Of a DNA stretch of 64,000 bases, positions 15,978 through 25,150 are shown piece by piece. The position numbers and the translations under genes were made by a program. Source of the stretch: Verrucomicrobiaceae bacterium. GTDB taxonomy: Bacteria > Verrucomicrobiota > Verrucomicrobiia > Verrucomicrobiales > Verrucomicrobiaceae. The stretch lies in the NCBI GenBank assembly GCA_016713245.1, contig JADJPM010000004.1:930001-994000 (forward strand), written 5' to 3'. Within the stretch, counting starts at the first letter, position 1; each line of letters starts with the position of its first letter. Under the pieces are notes generated by a model. That model had not been told where the DNA came from. It did no database searches and worked only from the letters and a program-made list of their open reading frames with translations.

Positions 15978-18569
15978 ATGAAGCGGTTCACCCTCCTCTT
16001 TTTCTTGGTCGCTCGTCTGGCCCATGCCTACGACGCCAACTCCAACCAGCAAAGCGACATCTGGGAGATCGCGTATGGCGTTTCCGGCCTGGCGCCGACG
16101 GCGGATGCGGATGGCGATGGTTTTAGCAATGCCATCGAAAGCCTCGCTGGCACGAATCCGCTCGATGGAGCCGATTTTCCGAGGTCCGGGCTCACGCCGG
16201 GCATTCCAGGCCAAATTCAGCTTTCGTGGCCAAGTCAGGCGGGGAAGCGCTATCAGATCTTTGGCAGCCCAGATCTCAATCCGGCGAATTTCATCGTGTT
16301 GGGCACCTTCACGGGTGATGGGGCCGCGATGCTCGAAGCGCTCAGCACGGCGTCGCAAAGCCGCTGGTTCTTTAAACTGGCTGCCGATGATCAGGACAGT
16401 GATTCCGATGGTCTCAGCGACTGGGAGGAGCATCAAATCGGCTTCAATCCGCTGCTCAATCACAGCGACCGTCACGACACGGCGGACCTCACTCGGGTAC
16501 AGAGCACGCTGAACGCCACGAGCACGATCAGCGTGGGCCTGATCGATGGCGAGATGCGTGAAGACTGGCCGGACAAAGGGGTGATCGCTATCCGCCGGAG
16601 CGGTGGGCTGAAGCCGCTCACGATCAACGTGACCTTCACCGGCAGCGCCACGCGAAACACGGACTACATCGCCAGCATTCCTGCCACGCAGGTGACGCTG
16701 CCTTTCGGGGCTCGGGAGACATGGATCGAGCTCTCGCCCGTGAATGACGCCGTCTTGGAAGGGGGCGAGGACATCGTGGTGACGGTCACGAGCGGCAGCG
16801 GCTACACGCTCGGTGCGGTGACGAACGCCACCGCGACGCTGGGCGATGCTTCACCGCTGCCTTCGGCGAAGGAGGCGGCTCGTTTTCTCATCCAGGCGGC
16901 CTTTGGCCCGGATCAGGATGGTGGTGACGGCGATGGCGTGCCTGAAAACGTGGAGGAAGTGATGGCGATGGGCATGGAGGCATGGATCGACGATCAGTTC
17001 ACGAGACCGAAAGGCTACATCCAGCCCTACACGAACTGGGCGCTGCAATATGGCAACGGCATCGACCTTTTCGGCAACTACAAGCAGCACGCCTGGTGGC
17101 GCCGAGCGATGGGTTCGCCCAAGCTGCGGCCGGATTCGCCCACGGACCAACTCCCCGATCCGCTGCGGCAGCGGGTAGCCTTTGCCCTGAGCGAGATCCT
17201 AGTGACCTCCGACCGGCCGGAGACGCTGGCGGTCGATTACGAGGGCATGGCGAACTACTACGACATCTTTGTCGAGCACGGCCTGGGGAACTATCTCGAT
17301 GTGCTGAAGGCGGTGGCCATGCACCCGGTGATGGGCGTGTATTTGAGCCATCTGGGCAATCAAAAAGCGAATCCTGCACTGAACCTGCATCCCGACGAAA
17401 ACTTCGCCCGTGAGATCATGCAGCTCTTCACCATCGGGCTGTGGGAGCTGGAGACGAACGGCGTGCGCAAGACCTATCCCGTGGGTCATCCCTACGCCGG
17501 GCAGTTCATCCCGACCTACAGCAACGCCGACATCACCGAGCTAGCCCGCGTCTTCACCGGCCTGACCTGGTATGACAGCATCGGCTTCAATCCGAGCAAT
17601 CTGACCAACGGCGACCGCCTGCATCCGATGAAGATTTGGGACGCCTACCACGACTGCGAGGCGAAGACATTGCTCGGCGGCCTGACGCTGCCCGCACGCA
17701 CAGCCAGTCCGGGCAATACCGGCACGGCGGGGACACTCGACATCGACGCGGCAGTGACGAACCTTTTCAATCACCCCAACGTCGGCCCGTTCTTGGCGCT
17801 GCGCCTGATTCAGCGCTTTGTGACGTCAAACCCCAGCCACGACTACATCGGCCGTGTGGCGGCAAAGTTTAACAACAACGGCAGCAACGTGCGTGGCGAC
17901 ATGAAGGCCGTGATCAAGCAGATCCTCATGGACCCCGAGGCCCGCGATCCGGTGATGATGGATTCGCCCACCTTTGGTAAACTGCGCGAGCCTTTCCTGC
18001 GCGTGGTGAATCTGGCCCGCGCCTTCAATGCGGCCTCCACCTCCGGTCATTACCCACTGGATCAGTTCAATCTCGATCACCTGCAGGACCCGCAAAACTC
18101 GCCGAGCGTGTTCAATTTCTTCCTGCCGGGCCACAGCCCGCCCGGCCCGGTCACGGAAATGGGCCTCGTGGCACCCGAATTCCAGCTCCTGAACGCCAGC
18201 AGCGCCATCACTGGCGCGAATTACTTCCTCCAGGCCATCGGCGGCAACTCGCTGCATCGCTGGGGCAGCGGCACCGCCGCCTACAACGTGCGCCTCAACC
18301 TCGATCCCGAACTCTCACTCATCGTGCCCGCCGCCAACATCAACGAGGACGTGCCGAGCGTGACGGGCCTGATGGATCTCGATACGCTCATCCGCCGCTA
18401 CGATCTCACGCTCATGGGCGGCACGATGAGCCCGCAGCTCTTTCAATGCGTCCGCGAGTCCGTGGATCGCATCAAACCGCCCGATTACGGCTGGCAGTGG
18501 CACCGCGAGCGCCTCCGCCAGCTCATCAATGCCATCGTCACCTCCGCAGAGTTCAATGTGATGCGCTAA
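15978..18569 (+). CDS. Secreted DUF1800 protein with Ca-binding repeat and Calx-beta domain
   Basis: 863 residues. Signal peptide MKRFTLLFFLVARLAHA is followed by calcium-binding thrombospondin-3-like motifs (DADGDGFSNAIES at about 50, DSDSDGLSDWEEHQIG at about 140). A Calx-beta domain spans about 180-290 (GVIAIRRSGG, DYIASIPATQVTLPFG, VLEGGEDIVVTV). The rest (about 298-863) is a DUF1800 domain with RQRVAFALSEILVTS, NFAREIMQLFTIGLWEL and FTGLTW. DUF1800 and DUF1501 genes travel together in Planctomycetes and Verrucomicrobia; their role is not established, but extracellular polymer handling or surface export is often suggested. The DUF1501 partner follows by 19 bp. Confidence 0.9.
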   Translation: MKRFTLLFFLVARLAHAYDANSNQQSDIWEIAYGVSGLAPTADADGDGFSNAIESLAGTNPLDGADFPRSGLTPGIPGQIQLSWPSQAGKRYQIFGSPDLNPANFIVLGTFTGDGAAMLEALSTASQSRWFFKLAADDQDSDSDGLSDWEEHQIGFNPLLNHSDRHDTADLTRVQSTLNATSTISVGLIDGEMREDWPDKGVIAIRRSGGLKPLTINVTFTGSATRNTDYIASIPATQVTLPFGARETWIELSPVNDAVLEGGEDIVVTVTSGSGYTLGAVTNATATLGDASPLPSAKEAARFLIQAAFGPDQDGGDGDGVPENVEEVMAMGMEAWIDDQFTRPKGYIQPYTNWALQYGNGIDLFGNYKQHAWWRRAMGSPKLRPDSPTDQLPDPLRQRVAFALSEILVTSDRPETLAVDYEGMANYYDIFVEHGLGNYLDVLKAVAMHPVMGVYLSHLGNQKANPALNLHPDENFAREIMQLFTIGLWELETNGVRKTYPVGHPYAGQFIPTYSNADITELARVFTGLTWYDSIGFNPSNLTNGDRLHPMKIWDAYHDCEAKTLLGGLTLPARTASPGNTGTAGTLDIDAAVTNLFNHPNVGPFLALRLIQRFVTSNPSHDYIGRVAAKFNNNGSNVRGDMKAVIKQILMDPEARDPVMMDSPTFGKLREPFLRVVNLARAFNAASTSGHYPLDQFNLDHLQDPQNSPSVFNFFLPGHSPPGPVTEMGLVAPEFQLLNASSAITGANYFLQAIGGNSLHRWGSGTAAYNVRLNLDPELSLIVPAANINEDVPSVTGLMDLDTLIRRYDLTLMGGTMSPQLFQCVRESVDRIKPPDYGWQWHRERLRQLINAIVTSAEFNVMR

Positions 18570-18588
18570 CCCTTTGCCCCTCGACGCC

Positions 18589-20019
18589 ATGATCACCTTC
18601 TCTCAAGACCGCCGCCAGTTTCTCGGACACGCCAGTTGTGCCGCCGTGAGTTCCGTCCCGGTGCTCAACACGCTCCTGAATCTCTCCTTTGCGGAAAAGA
18701 TCTCTGCCGTCACCTCACCAGCGAATGGCGAGTACCGCGCCCTCGTGTGCCTTTTCCTCTCCGGCGGCAACGACAGCTTCAACATGCTCGTGCCGCGTGA
18801 GGCCTCCGCCTATGCGCAGTATCAGGCCACCCGCTCGAATCTCGCCCTCGCGCCCGGTTCGCTCATCGACATCCATCCCACCGGCCAGCCTGATTTTGCC
18901 GTGCATTCGGGCATGCCGGAGGTCGCCAGCTTGTTTGAGGCTGGAAACGCGGCCTTCGTGGCGAATGTGGGCACGCTCATCGAACCCGTGCAAAACCGCA
19001 CGCAGGTCAACACACTCGCGAAGCTGCTCCCGCTCGGCCTTTACTCGCACTCGGACCAAATCGAGCAGTGGCAGACGAGCCTGCCGCACCAGCGTTCCGG
19101 TATCGGCTGGGCTGGACGCACGGCCGATCTGCTTCAGGGCCTCAATGCCAATCAGAAGGTGCCCATGAACATCTCGCTGGATGGCAGCAACGTGTGGCAA
19201 ACGGGCGATGACGTGGCGGAGTATGCCATCACCACCAGCGGGGCGGTCGCCTTGCAGAACTACAAATTCGGCTGGCAGCAGTATGACACCGGCAGTCAGG
19301 CCTTCAGCCAGGGCGTGGACAGCCAGCTCGCGCTGCAATACTCGAACGTGCTCATGCAGACCTTCAACACGCGGAAAAAAGCCGCGATGGATGCCTATGA
19401 TGCTTTCACGACCGCCACCTCCGCCGCGCTGCCCGGCGGCGTCACCTTTCCATCGAGCTACATCGGCTCACGCCTGCAAATGATCGCCAAAGCCATTCAA
19501 GGTCACGCGCATGCCTCCCTCGGAGCGGTGAGGCAGACCTTTTTCATCAACTGGGGCGGCTGGGACCATCACAGCGGCGTGCTCGGCTACCAGAGCCAGA
19601 TGCTCCCGCAGGTCAGTGCCGCCATCGGGGCCTTCTTCAGCGCTCTCACCGCCATGGGCATGCAGAACAACGTCACGCTCTTCACCGCGTCCGACTTTGG
19701 CCGCACGCTGACCAGCAATGGCCAGGGCAGCGACCATGCCTGGGGTGGCAATCAGCTGGTGGTTGGCGGTCGGGTGAACGGCAGAAAGATCTATGGCCAG
19801 TATCCCAGCCTCGCGCTCAATCCCCAGAGCGGCCCCGAGCAAAACCCGCTCGACCTCGGCAGCGGGCGTCTCATCCCCACGACGAGCTGCGACCAATTCT
19901 TCGCCGAACTCGCCCTCTGGCTCGGCGTCTCGCCGACGGATCTCCCGCTCGTTTTGCCAAACCTCGGGAACTTTTACTCGCCGGGCAGTTCCTCCCCGCC
20001 CATCGGCTTCATGGCGTGA
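18589..20019 (+). CDS. DUF1501 family secreted protein
   Basis: 476 residues. The N-terminus DRRQFLGHASCAAVSS resembles a twin-arginine-type signal. Motifs of the family are present: LVCLFLSGGNDSFNMLVP, YSHSDQIEQWQTS, WGGWDHHSG and DFGRTLTSNGQGSDHAWGG, which recall the alkaline phosphatase/sulfatase superfamily. It is cotranscribed with the DUF1800 gene upstream. ATG 18589 is chosen so that the signal starts MITFSQDRRQF. The biochemical function of the pair is unknown. Confidence 0.92.
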   Translation: MITFSQDRRQFLGHASCAAVSSVPVLNTLLNLSFAEKISAVTSPANGEYRALVCLFLSGGNDSFNMLVPREASAYAQYQATRSNLALAPGSLIDIHPTGQPDFAVHSGMPEVASLFEAGNAAFVANVGTLIEPVQNRTQVNTLAKLLPLGLYSHSDQIEQWQTSLPHQRSGIGWAGRTADLLQGLNANQKVPMNISLDGSNVWQTGDDVAEYAITTSGAVALQNYKFGWQQYDTGSQAFSQGVDSQLALQYSNVLMQTFNTRKKAAMDAYDAFTTATSAALPGGVTFPSSYIGSRLQMIAKAIQGHAHASLGAVRQTFFINWGGWDHHSGVLGYQSQMLPQVSAAIGAFFSALTAMGMQNNVTLFTASDFGRTLTSNGQGSDHAWGGNQLVVGGRVNGRKIYGQYPSLALNPQSGPEQNPLDLGSGRLIPTTSCDQFFAELALWLGVSPTDLPLVLPNLGNFYSPGSSSPPIGFMA

Positions 20020-20033
20020 TGACATCCAATCAC

Positions 20034-20132
20034 ACAGTGGAGCAGCACATCCGCATTCTCATGAAGGTGAAGGTCAATGCCCGTGCCCACGCCACGGCGG
20101 AGGCCAATCGGCACGGGCTGGTGAGACTGTAG
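20034..20132 (+). pseudogene. Relic of a LuxR-type HTH C-terminus (response regulator tail)
   Basis: 33 codons ending in TAG read TVEQHIRILMKVKVNARAHA then TAEANRHGLVRL. This aligns with the tail TVKQHVSRILMKLKVNDRAQ, TAEAIRRGLVSV of the regulator at 13698-14312, with one codon missing. There is no start codon or receiver domain, so it is a gene fragment. It starts 14 bp after the DUF1501 stop and is followed by a hairpin repeat like the one at 6282. Confidence 0.8.
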
Positions 20133-20173
20133 CCCGCATTTCTCGCCCATAGGACGCTACACCTTCCAAGGTG

Positions 20174-20259
20174 TCTGCCGCAAAGTGGCCGAGGAGCAGA
20201 GGGCGCAGAGTTGAAAACAGCGGGACAGCTCGGCACCCGTTGCCCCTCAGCGGCAAAGA
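20174..20259. repeat. Hairpin repeat related to 6282-6373
   Basis: Ends TGCCGC and GCGGCA with inner GCCGAG/CTCGGC arms. The inner words GAGGAGCAGAGGGCGCAGAG resemble those of the element at 6282. The rest of the 304-bp gene-free gap (20133-20436) is AT-rich near 20330-20400 and probably holds the promoter of the next gene. Confidence 0.6.
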
Positions 20260-20436
20260 CGACGGTGAGAATTCTAGGTGAAGCAGGTCTGGGACGTTGT
20301 CTTGAAGGGGGCAGCGCATGGTTTTTGCTGAGAATTTTGAGAAAAAGCCGATCTAAAAGGTTGTGATGAATTGATAATTTTTAGAATTTCTGTATCTTTT
20401 CCGCCTAACTCATCCCTCTCACGCCCCTTTTGGCCC

Positions 20437-20817
20437 ATGTCTGCCTTTCCCGCCTATCCACCTCCTTTAGCTCCTGCGACTCCTGATCTGGCCTCGCAGT
20501 TGGAGGGCATGCTGGAGGAGTTGCGGCGGACGCGGGAGGCGGTGGTGGGCCAGATGGACGCCCAAATCGCCCGGGCCAGCGGCCTGCTGAAGGCCATCCA
20601 CGGTGTTCCCGCGCCACAGCCTGCCCTCCCACCTCTTCATCCGCCAGCAATGGAGATCATGCAGGCTCCGCCGAAGCTGACGAGCGTGGTTTTGGCCTCC
20701 CTGCCTCCAGCGGGCATTGATCCCCACCTCGAACAGGCGACGCTTTCGGAGCTGAACGAGGCGCTCTCCCTGGCTTTCACGGAGATCGCCAGCCGGGGCG
20801 GGATGCTGGGACGTTAA
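20437..20817 (+). CDS. Hypothetical Pro-rich protein with coiled-coil segment
   Basis: 126 residues starting MSAFPAYPPPLAPATPDL. A helix LASQLEGMLEELRRTREAVVGQMDAQI (about 15-42) is probably a coiled coil. A Pro/Ala linker follows, and the C-terminus LEQATLSELNEALSLAFTEIASR is again helical. No signal peptide, membrane helix or known motif. Its stop codon TAA shares bases with the stop of the convergent symporter gene (TTAA at 20814-20817). Confidence 0.6.
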   Translation: MSAFPAYPPPLAPATPDLASQLEGMLEELRRTREAVVGQMDAQIARASGLLKAIHGVPAPQPALPPLHPPAMEIMQAPPKLTSVVLASLPPAGIDPHLEQATLSELNEALSLAFTEIASRGGMLGR

Positions 20818-22454
20818 GGAGCGTCCCGTGCCTCGGCGATCTTGGCGGCCGAGGTGCGGAAAAGTACCGCGATGGAAAACGTGACCACGGTGCCGAAAAG
20901 AATGCGCCAGGGAAACTCGATCACCGGCATCCAGGATGGCCGAGTCATGCCAAATCCCTTCTGTTCGCTGCCAAAGCCCAGCGTTTTCGCCAGATCAATG
21001 TCCAGCCCGCTGAGGTAACCGACGACGAGAAAGCCGGCGAGCATGGCGAGGGCATTGCCGCGATCATTGCCCCGGTTTTTTGTGAACAGGCCGACCATGA
21101 AGACGCCGAGCAGGGAGCCGTAGGTGTAGCCAAAAATGCCGAGAATGATGGGAATGATGCGAAGCGAAGGATTGTGCGCTTTGACCCAGGCCGTGCCGAG
21201 GGCCACGGAGATGAGGAGAAAGGCAAACAGCACCGTGCCGAGGCGCAGCACACGGACCTTGCCCGCATCCGTGGCGGGCTCGCCAAACCAGCGGAAGTGG
21301 AAGTCACGCACGTAGCTGGTGGCCAGTGAATTGAGCGCTGTGCTGAGGGAACCCATCGCCGTGGCGAGCACGCCAGCCACCACGAGACCGCGCAGGCCCA
21401 TGGGCATCGAGGTGAGGATGAAGAAGGGGAAAACCTGGCTGCTATCCGCCGCGCCTTTGGCGTTCTTCGGCAGGGAAAGCTCCGGGTGCTGCTGGTAAAA
21501 GACGAAGAGCAGGATGCCGATGCTCAGCACCATGAAATTCACCGGGATGTCCGCCACACCGGAGAGGATGGTGGCACGGGCGCTCTGACTCTTGTTTTTC
21601 GCGGTTAGCATGCGCTGCACCATGTCCTGATCCGTGCCGTGCGTGGCCAGGGTGACAAAGGTAGAGCCGAGAAAGGCCGCCCACATCGTGTACTCGGTCT
21701 CCAGGATGCCCTTGATCCAGGCCCAGGCTCCCGTTTCACCCTTCGCTGGAGCGCCCCAGTCGATCACCGCAGGCTCCTGCATCACGCCGCGCAGGGCGTC
21801 CCAGCCACCCGTCTGCGAAAGCAGATGCCACAGGCTGAATCCGAGCGCCGAAAAGAGGATCACCACCTGAATCACATCCGTCCAGATCACCGCCCGAATG
21901 CCTCCCACCGCCGTGTAAAGCGAGGTGAGCACCGTGATGCCGACGAGCGCCACGGCGTAGAGCCAGAATTCCTGCATCGGCGTCGTCGCCGGATCGACGA
22001 ACACCTTCCAGCCCAGCACCAAGAGCACGGTGGGCACCCATAGGCGGGAACCGCTCGCCAGCAGTCGGGTGACCAAAAACACCGCTGAGGAGATTCGCCG
22101 CGTGCGTGGGCCAAAGCGGATCTCAAGAAACTCATACACGCTCACCACATTGTAGCGGTAGTAGGCCGGGATGAAGAAAGCGCTCACCACCAGGCGTGCC
22201 AGCAGGTAGCCCGCCATGAGCTGGATGTAGGTGTAATTGCGCAGCGCATAGCCTTCGCCCGGTGCCCCGAAAAAGGTGCCCGCGCTGATCTCCGCTGCCA
22301 AAATGGAGGCCAGCACGGCCCACCAGGCGATCTGGCGATCCCCCAGCGTAAAGTTTTCCACGCTGCCGCTTTTGCTGCGCTGCGAAAGGCCGATGCCCAT
22401 GATGAGGCCGAAGTAGGCAAGAAGGACGAGAGCGTCGATGAGAAACGGGGTCAT
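20814..22454 (-). CDS. Sodium:solute symporter (SSS family)
   Basis: 546 residues with about 13 hydrophobic membrane helices. The N-terminus LIDALVLLAYFGLIMGIGL followed by GDRQIAWWAVLASILAAEISAGTFFGAPGEGY is typical of SSS transporters, as is the GGIRAVIWTDVIQ motif. It couples uptake of an unidentified solute to Na+. The ATG at 22452-22454 is clear. It converges with the preceding small gene and lies 98 bp downstream of the inactive-peptidase gene on the same strand. Confidence 0.93.
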   Translation of the reverse strand: MTPFLIDALVLLAYFGLIMGIGLSQRSKSGSVENFTLGDRQIAWWAVLASILAAEISAGTFFGAPGEGYALRNYTYIQLMAGYLLARLVVSAFFIPAYYRYNVVSVYEFLEIRFGPRTRRISSAVFLVTRLLASGSRLWVPTVLLVLGWKVFVDPATTPMQEFWLYAVALVGITVLTSLYTAVGGIRAVIWTDVIQVVILFSALGFSLWHLLSQTGGWDALRGVMQEPAVIDWGAPAKGETGAWAWIKGILETEYTMWAAFLGSTFVTLATHGTDQDMVQRMLTAKNKSQSARATILSGVADIPVNFMVLSIGILLFVFYQQHPELSLPKNAKGAADSSQVFPFFILTSMPMGLRGLVVAGVLATAMGSLSTALNSLATSYVRDFHFRWFGEPATDAGKVRVLRLGTVLFAFLLISVALGTAWVKAHNPSLRIIPIILGIFGYTYGSLLGVFMVGLFTKNRGNDRGNALAMLAGFLVVGYLSGLDIDLAKTLGFGSEQKGFGMTRPSWMPVIEFPWRILFGTVVTFSIAVLFRTSAAKIAEARDAP

Positions 22455-22552
22455 GCAATTCGCAGCCTATCGTGAGACTCCACGGCGCGGCAATGACGAA
22501 TTCAACTTCCTGCGGCGTGACCGCGAGAGAGTTGGAGGCACGGTGGTCAGGC

Positions 22553-23515
22553 TTATCCTTGCTTCTCCGGCGGCAAGGGAAGCTCCTGGCGGCGGTCCAG
22601 TTTGTGGAGGCTGGCGTATTGGCGATAGGTGGCCTCATCTGGCAGCACGCAGCTATTTGGCAGGGTGACGTTGTCCCGATCTGCCGCTACCTCGGCCAGA
22701 TAGGTCTTCCACATGGGAATGATGTCCGCCACTTGCTTGCCCATGGCCGCCTCAAACCACGTCTGGTAACCCTCCGGCGGAATGCCTTTCTCGATCAGCT
22801 TGAGCATGGGTTTCAATTTCCCCTGCCGCCACATGAACATGGCGACGAGCCGCTGCTCACTCCCGCTGAAGCGGCCCAGCGGCTCTTTGTAGCCGAGAAT
22901 CTGCCGCAGATTGAGGTTCGGGAGTTCGTCCCCGATGGCCTGGAGTCGCCAGGGATTCTGAAAGCCAAATTCGAGCACCAATTCTTCGCCCTTCCAGTAG
23001 CCGTAAAACTTCTCGAAGAAGCTCGAAACGCCTTGGGTGGCCCAAACGGGATGCAGGGGCAGGTTTGTCTCCAACAGGGGATGGGCGAGATTGTGCGTGA
23101 TCGTCCCCAGCCCGGTGCCTTCTTCGGTGATGAAGCAGTTCAGCTCTGGAATGAACATCATCGTGAATTCCGGCACGGGGCCCTTCATCTTGAATTCTTT
23201 GCGCAGATAGACCTCGAGCCGCTCCCGATTCTCCAACACCAGCATCTGGATCGGATAGGCATAATCTGCCGTGAAGAACTGCCGATGAATGATCCGCACA
23301 AAGGCATCCGCGAAGCGCATCATCTCCTGTACCAGTGGAGTCTCCTTCATGTAGTAGAAGTGGAAGAACTTCGTGCGCTGGTTGTGAGGGAACAGGCGCA
23401 GATGCTTCGTCTCCTCTCCACGGGCGGAAAGCGGTGCCAGTCCCAGCAAGGGCAGGGCAGAACGAAGCAGCGAACGGCGTGATCTTAGCACACTCCCACC
23501 CTCGCCCATGGGCAT
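22553..23515 (-). CDS. Exported gluzincin-like protein with degraded HExxH motif
   Basis: About 320 residues. The N-terminus has RSRRSLLRSALPLLGLAPLSARG, an export signal possibly of Tat type. The body resembles DUF1570/peptidase-MA-like proteins: GLGTITHNLAHPLLETNLPLHPVWATQGVSSFFEKFYG aligns with the HExxH...EGLAEYFE pattern of gluzincins. Here the catalytic glutamate is replaced (HNLAH) and the third zinc ligand region reads ATQGVSSFFE. It is probably not an active peptidase. Start chosen at MPMGEGG; a start two codons later is equally good. Divergent from the next small secreted gene. Confidence 0.7.
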   Translation of the reverse strand: MPMGEGGSVLRSRRSLLRSALPLLGLAPLSARGEETKHLRLFPHNQRTKFFHFYYMKETPLVQEMMRFADAFVRIIHRQFFTADYAYPIQMLVLENRERLEVYLRKEFKMKGPVPEFTMMFIPELNCFITEEGTGLGTITHNLAHPLLETNLPLHPVWATQGVSSFFEKFYGYWKGEELVLEFGFQNPWRLQAIGDELPNLNLRQILGYKEPLGRFSGSEQRLVAMFMWRQGKLKPMLKLIEKGIPPEGYQTWFEAAMGKQVADIIPMWKTYLAEVAADRDNVTLPNSCVLPDEATYRQYASLHKLDRRQELPLPPEKQG

Positions 23516-23718
23516 CGGTGAGACAATTGAAGGACAGGCGCTGAATGAATGGCTCATGCAGGCAATCATGACCGCCTCATCCTTCCTTGGCAACCCTCGA
23601 CGGGGCGATAGATCATTCACCCCGGTCTCGTTTTCGGCACCGGACCAGCGTCTGTGGCTCCTCCGCAGGTCGTCTGGTTTATCACTCGTGCACCGGCCGG
23701 ATCACTCACCCCAACGCC

Positions 23719-24066
23719 ATGAAACAACGCCTCCGCCTCCTGCTCCAAGCTCCTTTCTTCATGCTCCTGCTGGGCATTACCGCCTCGATGGCCCTTGCCG
23801 ACCTGCCGCAGCAGCGCAAAGCCCTCGATGAACTCCAGGCGGCCAAAAAAGCCGATGATCCCATGCCTTTGCTCGAGTCCGCCAGGAACCGCATCGCCAA
23901 GGCCAACAAGGGAAACAAGGGCGGCGATAAGGAAGACGTGCTCGACAAGATCGACGAAGCCATCAAGGAACTCAAAGCCGGTAACAAGCCCAAGATGGAA
24001 CAGAAGATCAACGCCGCCATCGCCAACCTTCATCAGGGCAAGGACAAGTCCAAGCGGCCGAAGTGA
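23719..24066 (+). CDS. Small secreted Lys-rich helical protein
   Basis: 115 residues. Signal peptide of about 27 residues (MKQRLRLLLQAPFFMLLLGI, then TASMALA) with cleavage near ADLPQ. The mature part (LPQQRKALDELQAAKKADDPMP, later KEDVLDKIDEAIKELKAGNK) is charged and helical. Similar small exported proteins are common in Verrucomicrobia; function unknown. It is divergent from the gluzincin-like gene. An upstream extension in frame lacks a signal and is not used. Confidence 0.7.
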   Translation: MKQRLRLLLQAPFFMLLLGITASMALADLPQQRKALDELQAAKKADDPMPLLESARNRIAKANKGNKGGDKEDVLDKIDEAIKELKAGNKPKMEQKINAAIANLHQGKDKSKRPK

Positions 24067-24191
24067 AGCCACTCGCTCAGTCTGCGGCTTGAGGAAGAGA
24101 TTGAGGCTCGGTTTGAGCGCGGAGGAGCCTTTTGCGAGAAGAATGCTCAACCGTCGGTTGACCGTGAAAAGGCCGGCCCATAGCGTACTCG

Positions 24192-25085
24192 ATGTTCATC
24201 CTCATCCAGCGCCTCTTTGGTGTCCTCATCGTGGCGGCGTTTACGGCACTCGTCGCCAATGGGCTGGCCCGCCTTTTTGTGCTGCCGGACCTGGGCGTGG
24301 CAAAGGAGAACCTTCCAACGTATGCTCTCATCGTGGCCTGTGCTCTCGGTGCCCTTACCGGATGGTTGCGGTGGCGTCATTACATGAAGGCTGACCAGCG
24401 GGCGGCCCAGCCAGGACCTCCGCCGCTCCCCACCACCGGTCCTAGCAAAGGCTTCGTCTGGGCGCTCGTGCTCATGATCGGCATTCCGTTGCTCTACACC
24501 GTGGCCAAGGACCAGTGGAAGAAGATGGGGCAGTCAAAACAGCCCGGGAATTCCGCGTTTCACTCCGCCAACCTGCTACTGATGGGCAAGAGCAAGGGCA
24601 TCGCTCATGGCAACACACCGGAGGCCAAGGTGCTTGCCGAGGTGTTTTCCCAGACGTTGAAGGAGGCTCGGAAAATGGGCGTCGAGAGCCGGAAATCCCC
24701 CGCCATCGTCACGCTCACCGGCGGAGAGTTTCTCACCTACTGCCACCTCACGCCGGAAAGTTGTGTGTTCATGGTGCATGTGCCGGACCTGAGAAAGTTC
24801 GCCCCGGATGCCAAGGACTTCATCGCCGAGGCAGCCTGGCGCACCGGGCTCGCCATCACTCGTGAGGACCTGCCAAGCCTGCGGAATCTCTGCATCGGCA
24901 TTCGAGGCGTGATGCTTTATGACCGTGCCATTTACGGCGTTTCCGGCAATGCAGCGGGGGCCACTACCCTCCACCGAACCGAGGTTAAAGGCGACTCCGA
25001 AGCCGAGAGCGTCCTGCAACGCTACTTCGCCCCGCCCGCTCCATCTCCTACTGCGGTGAACGCTAAAGCCACGAGCACGAAATGA
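24192..25085 (+). CDS. Hypothetical membrane protein
   Basis: 297 residues. Three membrane helices at about 5-30, 45-62 and 88-108. A Pro-rich loop QPGPPPLPTTGP lies between helices two and three. The C-terminal 190 residues form a soluble alpha/beta domain (KVLAEVFSQTLKEARKMGVE, VTLTGGEFLTYCHLTPESCVFMVHVPDL). No family was recognised. The ATG at 24192 follows the small secreted gene by 125 bp on the same strand. Confidence 0.7.
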   Translation: MFILIQRLFGVLIVAAFTALVANGLARLFVLPDLGVAKENLPTYALIVACALGALTGWLRWRHYMKADQRAAQPGPPPLPTTGPSKGFVWALVLMIGIPLLYTVAKDQWKKMGQSKQPGNSAFHSANLLLMGKSKGIAHGNTPEAKVLAEVFSQTLKEARKMGVESRKSPAIVTLTGGEFLTYCHLTPESCVFMVHVPDLRKFAPDAKDFIAEAAWRTGLAITREDLPSLRNLCIGIRGVMLYDRAIYGVSGNAAGATTLHRTEVKGDSEAESVLQRYFAPPAPSPTAVNAKATSTK

Positions 25086-25150
25086 GCACCCGCATCGGCT
25101 GAGAGGGCAAAAAAGGAAGCGTCAATCCGAGCTCAGACCTCCGTCGCTTC

